From Anaerolineales bacterium (GTDB lineage Bacteria > Chloroflexota > Anaerolineae > 4572-78 > J111): a stretch of DNA of 64,000 bases. The stretch's first letter is position 1. Each line of letters opens with the position of its first letter. The notes beneath the pieces were generated by a model. That model did no database searches and was not told the origin of the DNA. It saw only the letters and a list, made by a program, of their open reading frames with translations. The stretch spans positions 1,332,761 to 1,396,760 of the forward strand of contig JABTUW010000004.1 of the NCBI GenBank assembly GCA_015075185.1, written 5' to 3'. Shown here one piece after another: positions 1-6,969 of this stretch. The translations under genes and the position numbers were made by a program.

Positions 1-1
1 C

Positions 2-211
2 CCGGAACAGGAGTGGTTGGTTGTGTTACGTCCCTGGGTTGAAGGAGTGCTGCAAGGCGAAGCCGCCAGAAACGTTCCGGTCCTTAACCTGGACGTCGTT
101 AAAAACGAGTGGCAAGCGGTCCGCGACGGGCGGCAGCCTTTTGATTTTCGCATTTGGCGCTGGCTCAACTTTATTCAATGGGCCAATTACTATGAGATTA
201 GCTTTGGCTGA
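2..211 (+). CDS. Asparagine synthase (glutamine-hydrolysing), C-terminal end only
   Basis: The window opens inside this gene; about 69 C-terminal residues remain before the TGA at 209-211. The tail (a PWVEGVL segment followed by IWRWLNFIQWANYY) resembles the end of AsnB-type enzymes that sit in exopolysaccharide clusters, where they amidate sugars or peptides. The synthetase domain is outside the window, so the call rests on the tail and on the glycosyltransferase that starts 7 bases later. It is probably the upstream member of the polysaccharide operon. It could be another enzyme with a similar helical end. Confidence 0.45.
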   Translation, partial: PEQEWLVVLRPWVEGVLQGEAARNVPVLNLDVVKNEWQAVRDGRQPFDFRIWRWLNFIQWANYYEISFG

Positions 212-217
212 GGATGC

Positions 218-1519
218 ATGCAGGACAATTCATTAGCGCACGTCTTGATGGTCGCCTATAATTATCCGCCTCTCGAAAACACCGGTATCACCCGCACGGT
301 TAAATTTGCCAAATATCTGCCGGAGTTTGGTTACTGTGCGGTCATTCTGACCACGCAAACCTACGGCGACTTACCCGACGATGCCGCAACTTTAACTTTC
401 CGCGCCGATGATTTACTCGGCTCGTTCAAACGAACCTACTTGGCCTTTAAGCAAAAACAGGGGACTCTAAACCGGCATGCCAATATTCGCCTGCTCCCCC
501 CCGGCAGCCGGCTTGAACAGTGGAAGTCCACTTACCTTGTGCCGGACCCCAAAATTATTTGGTATCCACCGGCGCTTCGTCTGGCGCAAAAAATAATCCG
601 GACTCATCCTATCCGCCGCCTGTACAGCACCTCCCCGCCCGAAACCAGCCATCTCATTGCTATGAAGTTAAAACAAGAAACCGGTTTACCCTGGGTGGCT
701 GACTTTCGGGATGGCTGGCTGTTTGAACCCCATATTTCGACTCGCCTGACCTCCCGGTTACGCTATCGTCTTGAGGCCGGTTTAGAGCGCAAGGTCCTCC
801 TATCGGCTGATCGGGTGATTACGGTCAATCAGGTTATTGCCGATGATATGGCTAGGCGCTGCCCCGGCGCAGCGGCCAAGATCTCGGTCATCCCTAACGG
901 CTTTGACCAGGATGACTTTGCCCCGCTGCACCGCCAGGCAACCAGGCCGGACAAGTTTCGGGTGGTGCATACCGGTGCACTCTCATTAAGCCGGGAGGGC
1001 AGAACGATTAGCGGGCTGCTTCAGGCGCTCCGGGCTATGCAGGCCAGCCAACTCGACATGATGGCGCGGCTTGAAATTCTTATGGTGGGCGATCTCACTG
1101 CTGCTGAGACCCGGATGGTGGAACAATCGGACGTAAAGCAGTACTTCCGGTTGACTGGCCCTTTGTCTTACCCGGAAGCGTTGCAGCACCAGATTGACGC
1201 AGATATTCTTTTGCTGGTCACAGCGCCGGGGAAAGCGGGAGCTACGACCAGCAAATTGTTTGAGTATTTGGCCAGCGGGCGTCCCATTTTAGCTCTATCC
1301 AGCCCATCGGACGCAGGCGACCTTATTTCCACCCTCGGCGCGGGGGTGGTGGTTGAACCCGCCGATGCAGCCGGGATTCAGCAGGCTTTGCAGGCTTTCT
1401 ACCAGCAGTGGCAGGCGGGGCAGTTGCCCACGCATCGAGATGCCCGCGTTTGCCAGTTTGACCGCCGGGAGCTAACCCGGCAACTGGCCTGCCTGTTCGA
1501 TGAGACAGCCGTAGCCTGA
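218..1519 (+). CDS. Glycosyltransferase family 4 protein
   Basis: This 433-residue protein has the GT-B layout of GT4 enzymes. The N-terminus carries the acceptor-side motif NYPPLENTGITRTVKFAKYL. The C-terminal donor domain carries SKLFEYLASGRPILAL near residue 344, which matches the nucleotide-sugar binding region of GT4. It should move a sugar from a nucleotide donor to a lipid-linked or nascent polysaccharide in the cytoplasm. The ATG at 218 follows a GAGG element and lies 7 bases after the preceding stop, which suggests translational coupling. Donor and acceptor cannot be read from the sequence. Confidence 0.85.
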   Translation: MQDNSLAHVLMVAYNYPPLENTGITRTVKFAKYLPEFGYCAVILTTQTYGDLPDDAATLTFRADDLLGSFKRTYLAFKQKQGTLNRHANIRLLPPGSRLEQWKSTYLVPDPKIIWYPPALRLAQKIIRTHPIRRLYSTSPPETSHLIAMKLKQETGLPWVADFRDGWLFEPHISTRLTSRLRYRLEAGLERKVLLSADRVITVNQVIADDMARRCPGAAAKISVIPNGFDQDDFAPLHRQATRPDKFRVVHTGALSLSREGRTISGLLQALRAMQASQLDMMARLEILMVGDLTAAETRMVEQSDVKQYFRLTGPLSYPEALQHQIDADILLLVTAPGKAGATTSKLFEYLASGRPILALSSPSDAGDLISTLGAGVVVEPADAAGIQQALQAFYQQWQAGQLPTHRDARVCQFDRRELTRQLACLFDETAVA

Positions 1520-1556
1520 GGCAGAGAAAAAGGGCCTGTGTGGTTGGTATTTACCC

Positions 1557-2528
1557 ATGGACGCACCGACAGTCTCTATCACCATCGTAACCTGGAACAG
1601 CCAAAACACCATCAAGGCCTGCCTCGATGCCCTGAGCCGCCAAACCCTCCCCGCTCAAGAAGTTATTGTCGTTGATAATAACTCAACGGATGGCACGCGG
1701 GACATCCTGCAAACTTACCCAACACTCAAAATTCTCGCTCAACCTACCAATCTGGGCTTCTGCAAGGGGCATAATCTGGCCATGGCCCAGGCTCAAGGCC
1801 GGTACATCTTACCGCTGAATCCTGATGTCATCATGACTGAGACCTACCTGGCTCATCTGGTCAAAGCCGCCGAAAGCGATCCTCAGGTGGGGATGGTCTC
1901 AGGAAAATTACTATTAGCCCCGTTGGAGGCGGAACCCTCCACGCCTGGTCTAATTGACAGCACCGGTCTATTTTTAAAGAAGACACGCCAGCAGTTTTTG
2001 CGGGGCCACGGCCAGCCCGATTTAGAGCCCTATCATCAACCGGATTACATCTTTGGCGCTTGCGGCGCAGCGCCCCTTTATCGGAGAGAGATGCTGGAAG
2101 CGTGCAAGTTTGAGGGTCAATATTTTGATGAAAACTTCTTTGCGTACAAAGAGGATGTGGATTTGGCCTGGCGTGCCCAGTTGTTTGGCTGGAAAAGCCT
2201 TTACATCCCGCAGGCAGTGGCCTTTCACAGCAGACACTTCAAGCCAGGGCAGCGAGAAGGATTATCCAAAGAGGTCCGGCTGCACTCTGTCAAAAACCGC
2301 TACCTGCTGCTTGTCAAAAATGAGTTACCCTACACTTTCATCCGGCACCTCTGGCCCATCCTCTTTTATGACCTCAAAATCCTGGTGTACCTGCTGCTGT
2401 TTGAGCAGTCTTCACTCAGGGGACTCTATCAGGCCGTTACCTTGCTGCCCTGCGCATTGCGCTGGCGCCGATTCATTATGGCGCACAAACAGGTTGATGG
2501 ACCTTATATGCTGGCCTGGATGAGATGA
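1557..2528 (+). CDS. Glycosyltransferase family 2 (rhamnosyltransferase-like)
   Basis: A 323-residue GT-A fold enzyme. Visible motifs are SITIVTWNSQ at the N-terminus, VVDNNSTDGT for nucleotide binding, LNPDVIM near residue 90 as the metal-binding site, and KEDVDLAWRAQLFGW near residue 200, the ED motif of the WbbL/rhamnosyltransferase-like branch. The C-terminus has a hydrophobic stretch that may sit at the membrane. It probably adds a sugar during surface polysaccharide assembly. It lies 37 bases after the GT4 gene and 7 bases before another GT2 gene. Confidence 0.88.
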   Translation: MDAPTVSITIVTWNSQNTIKACLDALSRQTLPAQEVIVVDNNSTDGTRDILQTYPTLKILAQPTNLGFCKGHNLAMAQAQGRYILPLNPDVIMTETYLAHLVKAAESDPQVGMVSGKLLLAPLEAEPSTPGLIDSTGLFLKKTRQQFLRGHGQPDLEPYHQPDYIFGACGAAPLYRREMLEACKFEGQYFDENFFAYKEDVDLAWRAQLFGWKSLYIPQAVAFHSRHFKPGQREGLSKEVRLHSVKNRYLLLVKNELPYTFIRHLWPILFYDLKILVYLLLFEQSSLRGLYQAVTLLPCALRWRRFIMAHKQVDGPYMLAWMR

Positions 2529-2535
2529 GTAATTT

Positions 2536-3396
2536 TTGATGCCGACAAAAACCCTGTCCGCCATTGTGGTCACCCACAATCATGCTCATTTTTTGGCGCG
2601 CTGCCTGGACTCCCTGGTCCCTGAAGTGATGCGCTTGGGGGGTGAAATCATCGTGGTGGATAATTGCTCGGATGACGCCAGCGCCGCCATCGCCCGCCGT
2701 TACCCGGAGATTTATCTGCACGTCAACCAGGACAGGCAGGGATTCGCCGCCAACAGCAACTACGGCATGGCTTTGGCCGAGGGGCGCTACCTGCTCCTGC
2801 TAAATCCCGACACGGAAGTTTTACCGGGCGCATTAGAGAATTTAGTTCGCTTTATGGACAATCACCCCGATGTGGGCCTGTGCGGAGCGCGGCTCCTCTT
2901 TCCGAATGGTCAAACTCAACCTTCGTCACGCCGTTTCCCTACCTTAGGCTCATTTATTGCTCGCCGCACCCCTCTGAGAGTCTTCATGCAAAACTCCCGC
3001 TTCAACCGGCGTCACTTAATGCTCAACGCAGATCATTCGCAGCCGCAGCCGGTAGACTGGCTGTTGGGAGCCTGCCTGTTTGTGCGGCGGAAGGCGTTGG
3101 AAGAGATCGGCCCTCTTGACGAGGGGTATTTTCTGTACGTCGAAGATATTGACTGGGCCAGGCGCATGCATCAAGCTGGCTGGAAAGTCTACTACGTTCC
3201 CACCGCGCAGATGATTCATCACCACTTGGCGGTGAGTGACAAGCACTTTCTCAGCCAGCGAACGTGGGTCCATACATTGAGTATGCTGCGGTATATTCGT
3301 AAATTTCTGCTGCCGCCAATTCCCTGGCTCGCCATTCAGGAGAGCAAAACGACAGTGTGGAACACAACCAAAAAAGAAAAAGGGACGCCTTTTTAA
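2536..3396 (+). CDS. Glycosyltransferase family 2
   Basis: A 286-residue GT2 enzyme related to its neighbour. It shows AIVVTHNHAHFLARCLDSL, VVDNCSDDAS, the metal site LNPDTEVL, and YVEDIDWARRMHQAGW, the usual acidic motif of rhamnosyl- and galactofuranosyltransferase-like GT2 proteins. Two adjacent GT2 genes of the same type suggest that successive sugars of a repeat unit are added by related enzymes. The start lies 7 bases after the upstream stop. Specificity is unknown. Confidence 0.88.
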   Translation: MMPTKTLSAIVVTHNHAHFLARCLDSLVPEVMRLGGEIIVVDNCSDDASAAIARRYPEIYLHVNQDRQGFAANSNYGMALAEGRYLLLLNPDTEVLPGALENLVRFMDNHPDVGLCGARLLFPNGQTQPSSRRFPTLGSFIARRTPLRVFMQNSRFNRRHLMLNADHSQPQPVDWLLGACLFVRRKALEEIGPLDEGYFLYVEDIDWARRMHQAGWKVYYVPTAQMIHHHLAVSDKHFLSQRTWVHTLSMLRYIRKFLLPPIPWLAIQESKTTVWNTTKKEKGTPF

Positions 3397-3441
3397 GGTA
3401 ATTTATGGAGGGCAACTTATTAGTTCCCGTTCCTTAGCTTT

Positions 3442-3471
3442 TTGGCGCAGAATTTATAGATCGGGTATAAT
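3442..3471 (+). promoter_or_regulatory. Candidate sigma-70-type promoter for the sugar transferase gene
   Basis: TTGGCG at 3442-3447 and a perfect TATAAT at 3466-3471 are separated by 18 bases in the 104-base gap before the gene starting at 3501. This would start transcription near 3479. It suggests that the sugar transferase and the downstream membrane proteins can be expressed apart from the upstream glycosyltransferases. Confidence 0.5.
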
Positions 3472-3500
3472 GGCAGGGTATTACACGGAGCAAGCAGTTT

Positions 3501-4901
3501 ATGTTCAGGCGAGCGGGCCTCAGTTTTGTGTTTCTCCTGGGCGATTTAGCCATGTTAATGCTGGCGCTCATGCTGGCCAGTTGGCTTCGCCCCCAACTAG
3601 AATTTGGCAAACCTATACCGCCGACCGCTGTCTGGCCAGAGTGGCCTGTTTTTGCGTTGGCGCTCATCATTTGGGCCATTAGCTTTTTGCTCTTGGATGT
3701 CTACAACTTACAAAAAAATCTGCGTCCTCTTGACGAAGCGCAACGGCTCATTGGCGCCCATGTCGTCACAACTTTGGCCTTTGCCGGAGCACTGTATTTC
3801 TCCTTTCGTGACATCTCTCGCTTACAGGTGTTTTCTTTTGCCATAATTGGCCTGGTACTGCTGCTCGCCTATCGGGTTGCTTTTCGGTTCTTTTTGCACT
3901 TTTTTGGCGAAAAACGCTACGGCGCGCGCCGGGTTCTAATCGTGGGGGCAGGTCGGACCGGGTATCAGGTCGGCCAGATGGTCATCAAGAACAGTTGGAC
4001 CGGCTTGAAGCTTGTCGGTTTTATGGATGACAACCCCCAGGCAGATACCTTAGGCTATCCTCATCTCGGGCCTCTTGACCAATGTCTGGCCGTAGTCCAG
4101 AACCAGGGCGTCAACGAAATCATCTTCACCCTGCCCCGCTACGCCCACGATAAACTGGCCAACCTGATCGCCGCTTTGCAGCCTCTCCAGGTTAACGTGC
4201 GGGTTATGCCAAACTTTATGGATTTAGTTTTTCTGCGCTCCGAGGTGGAAGACCTGGGGGGTATGCCCCTGGTCACACTGCGGGAGCCAGCCCTCGACCC
4301 GCTCCAGCGCCTGATCAAGCGGCTTTTTGATCTGCTGGTTGGCAGCATCGGCTTAATCCTGGTCTTGCCGGTTATGGGCATCATCGCCTTACTGATCAAG
4401 TTCGACTCCCCTGGCCCCATCATCTTCAAACAACAGCGCGCCGGTGAAAATGGCCGGCCCTTCAATATGTATAAATTTCGAACCATGTTCCATGATGCTG
4501 AAGCCAAACAAGACGAATTGATTCAAAAAACCGCCGCTGGTCTCCTCATCCACAAATTCTATGATGATCCGCGGGTAACTCGATTTGGCCGCTTTTTACG
4601 CCGGACCAGTTTGGATGAATTACCGCAACTCATAAATGTCCTCAAGGGCGAGATGAGCCTGGTGGGACCGCGCCCGGAATTACCCTGGCTGGTCAACGAG
4701 TACGAGCCCTGGCAGCGCAAGCGTTTTGAAGTGCCCCAGGGTCTCACCGGCTGGTGGCAAATCAACGGCCGGGCTGATAAGCTGATGCACCTGCACACTG
4801 AAGAAGATCTTTATTATATCAAAAATTACTCCCTCTGGCTGGACATTCAGATTCTGTGGCGCACGGTCAAAGCGGTGATTGACCGGCGGGGAGCCTATTA
4901 G
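3501..4901 (+). CDS. Polyprenyl glycosylphosphotransferase (initiating sugar-phosphate transferase)
   Basis: This 466-residue protein should start repeat-unit synthesis by moving a sugar-1-phosphate onto undecaprenyl phosphate at the inner membrane. It has several N-terminal membrane segments, then a Rossmann-like CoA-binding domain (RVLIVGAGRTGYQVGQM near residue 150), another hydrophobic segment, and the bacterial sugar-transferase domain. That domain shows FDSPGPIIFKQQRAGENG, MYKFRTM, TRFGRFLRRTSLDELPQL and MSLVGPRPELP, all standard for the WcaJ/WbaP family. Length fits the long WcaJ-like class. The sugar (often glucose or galactose) is not decided by sequence. Confidence 0.92.
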   Translation: MFRRAGLSFVFLLGDLAMLMLALMLASWLRPQLEFGKPIPPTAVWPEWPVFALALIIWAISFLLLDVYNLQKNLRPLDEAQRLIGAHVVTTLAFAGALYFSFRDISRLQVFSFAIIGLVLLLAYRVAFRFFLHFFGEKRYGARRVLIVGAGRTGYQVGQMVIKNSWTGLKLVGFMDDNPQADTLGYPHLGPLDQCLAVVQNQGVNEIIFTLPRYAHDKLANLIAALQPLQVNVRVMPNFMDLVFLRSEVEDLGGMPLVTLREPALDPLQRLIKRLFDLLVGSIGLILVLPVMGIIALLIKFDSPGPIIFKQQRAGENGRPFNMYKFRTMFHDAEAKQDELIQKTAAGLLIHKFYDDPRVTRFGRFLRRTSLDELPQLINVLKGEMSLVGPRPELPWLVNEYEPWQRKRFEVPQGLTGWWQINGRADKLMHLHTEEDLYYIKNYSLWLDIQILWRTVKAVIDRRGAY

Positions 4902-4908
4902 TTTGCCG

Positions 4909-6243
4909 ATGAACCCTTCCAAGTTAATCCTTTACTCCCTGTTAGCCCTGGCCCTGGTGCGAGGGCTTATTTATGGAGCGGTGGTCCCCCCCTGGCAAGC
5001 CCCTGATGAACCGGCCCAGTTTGAGCGAGTCAAAGCTTCGCTCAGCGCCGCAGACTGGAACAGCACTTCCCAAAATGGACCGGCCTGGTATGACGAACTG
5101 AGTAAATCTTTATTTACTTTCCGCTACTGGGATTTTGTAGATACGTCTCGGCCCCTTTATGCGCCCAATTCGATAGAACGTTACGTTGCCCTTTACCAGG
5201 AAATCTATCAGGGGTTATACGGCAGCCGGGGGGCTTATGTCGTAATGGCTTGGCCGCTGTTTCTGGCTCCCCACCAGGATATTACACTCCAGCTCTACCT
5301 CGTCCGGGTCAACATGGTCCTCATGAATGTAGCGGTGATTTTTCTGGCCTATCTGATTGTCCGGACCATTTTCCCAGGGGATATTTTCCTCGTTTTAGGG
5401 ACGCCCCTGATCATCCTGTTTAATCCGCAGCACACCCATCTCATGTCTACCGTCAACAACGGCAACCTGGCCGAGCTATTAGCTACAGCCGTTCTCTACT
5501 TTATGGTAACAGGCATCATGCAGGGCTTTTCGTTATTAAAAGTTTTTGCCATGCTGAGCTTCGCCCTGGCTGCCATGTGGACCAAGGCTACAACATATTT
5601 CTTACCTTTGGCTATCGGCAGCCTCGTTCTATTTTATCTCCCGGCCTACCGGCGGCACTGGCGCTGGCTGCTGCTCGGCGGAGCGATCCTGGCCGTACTC
5701 ATTTATTATTTTATCCCCCAACGGCTCATACTGCTGCTCGCTTCATTTGGCGCATCAGTCAGCAGCGGTCATTTTTTCTACCTGGATCCCCTTGTACCTA
5801 TAGACCTGTTTCGCAGCTTCTGGGCTTATCCTGGCTGGATGATCCTCCAGTTGCACCCCTTCTGGTACCAGCTTCTCTTCATAAGCTGCCTTCTGGCATT
5901 GACCGGGCTGTTGGGCCTGCTGCTGACAAAGCGGCGTTTAGGTGATGCTCCCTCACGACGCCCGCAATTCCGGGCACTGCTCATTTTAGCGATAGCGGTG
6001 GCAGGCTCAATTGTGACGATACTGGCCTGGAACGCCGCCACCCAGAGCATTATCTATCGCCAGGGGCGCTCTATCTACCCGGTCATCGTTCCAATCTCAC
6101 TGTTTTTGATGCTGGGCTGGCGACAGCTCATTCCGGCCGGCTGGCATAGATTTAGCCTGCTCGCCTTAACACTTGGGCTAAGTCTGTTCGACTCATTGGT
6201 CTTACTTGATTACATCATTCCTTTTTTCTACTCAAAATATTGA
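4909..6243 (+). CDS. DUF2142-like polytopic membrane protein (putative membrane glycosyltransferase)
   Basis: The ATG at 4909 is preferred because an upstream in-frame ATG at 4879 lies inside the sugar transferase gene. The 444-residue product has about ten hydrophobic segments. The first periplasmic loop carries PPWQAPDEPAQFE, the proline/acidic motif seen in DUF2142 and GT39-like proteins, where an acidic residue after the first helix is thought to be catalytic. It probably uses a polyprenyl-phosphate sugar on the outer face of the membrane. It overlaps the next gene at its stop codon. Confidence 0.7.
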   Translation: MNPSKLILYSLLALALVRGLIYGAVVPPWQAPDEPAQFERVKASLSAADWNSTSQNGPAWYDELSKSLFTFRYWDFVDTSRPLYAPNSIERYVALYQEIYQGLYGSRGAYVVMAWPLFLAPHQDITLQLYLVRVNMVLMNVAVIFLAYLIVRTIFPGDIFLVLGTPLIILFNPQHTHLMSTVNNGNLAELLATAVLYFMVTGIMQGFSLLKVFAMLSFALAAMWTKATTYFLPLAIGSLVLFYLPAYRRHWRWLLLGGAILAVLIYYFIPQRLILLLASFGASVSSGHFFYLDPLVPIDLFRSFWAYPGWMILQLHPFWYQLLFISCLLALTGLLGLLLTKRRLGDAPSRRPQFRALLILAIAVAGSIVTILAWNAATQSIIYRQGRSIYPVIVPISLFLMLGWRQLIPAGWHRFSLLALTLGLSLFDSLVLLDYIIPFFYSKY

Positions 6244-6959
6244 ACCCAAAAAATTTGACCCTGCTCAAAAGATTCTCTCTCATAATCCTGTTGGTTTTGG
6301 CCTTAACCGGCCTGGCCGCAGTTGCTGTTTCTTTCTCTCGCCAACTGGCCTGTGAAGGGCAACTGATTAACAATAACGTTAACCCCACTACTCCCCAACA
6401 AATCGCCGGCGACCGGATTATCGGCCAGAGTTTTGTCGCACCCCGCCCCAACCTCAACCGGATTGACCTTTTCTTTCAAACTTACGGGCGCAAAAACACG
6501 CACGATGTCACGTTGCGCTTACTGGCAGCCCCGGAAAACGGCTCCAATCCCCTCCAGGGGCTGGAACTTTATCGGACCACTTTTAACGCCGCCGATGTCA
6601 GCGACCTGAGCTGGCGTACCTTCACCTTTCCGCCCATTCCTGACTCCGGCGGCAAACCCTACTTCATTGCCCTCGAGTCGCCTCAATCAACGGAGGGAAA
6701 CGCCGTTACGGTGGGTGGGATTGAACGGGATGTTTATACTGCCGGCTCGGCCTTTCTTGGGCCTGTGCCCGTACCGGCGGATATCACCTTCCGTACCTGT
6801 TATGCGCTTTCCATCGCCGAGAAGTTATCAATTCTAGGGCAGCAGTTGATCAAGAATAGACCCTCCCTGTGGGGCGATCTGCGTTTTTATCTCTTACTGC
6901 TGCTTTTATATTTGCTTATCTTGCTGGGTATCTTTGTAAAGCTGATCAAAATGGTCTAA
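6240..6959 (+). CDS. Membrane-anchored extracytoplasmic protein of unknown function
   Basis: The start is TTG at 6240, overlapping the TGA of the preceding gene, so translation is probably coupled. The product (239 residues) has an N-terminal hydrophobic segment at about 10-28 and a strongly hydrophobic C-terminal helix at about 212-235. Between them lies a roughly 170-residue soluble part with beta-rich composition (FFQTYGRKNTHDVTLRLL, YFIALESP), which looks like a beta-sandwich. The topology suggests an outside domain held at both ends. I do not recognise a named family. Its position between two large membrane proteins suggests an accessory role in their sugar transfer. Confidence 0.7.
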   Translation: MNPKNLTLLKRFSLIILLVLALTGLAAVAVSFSRQLACEGQLINNNVNPTTPQQIAGDRIIGQSFVAPRPNLNRIDLFFQTYGRKNTHDVTLRLLAAPENGSNPLQGLELYRTTFNAADVSDLSWRTFTFPPIPDSGGKPYFIALESPQSTEGNAVTVGGIERDVYTAGSAFLGPVPVPADITFRTCYALSIAEKLSILGQQLIKNRPSLWGDLRFYLLLLLLYLLILLGIFVKLIKMV

Positions 6960-6969
6960 TATCTGCCTC

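Noticed and set aside
4879..4908. Upstream start for the DUF2142-like gene
   Set aside because: It overlaps the end of the sugar transferase gene by 23 bases and adds only ten residues that do not belong to the first membrane helix; ATG 4909 is better.
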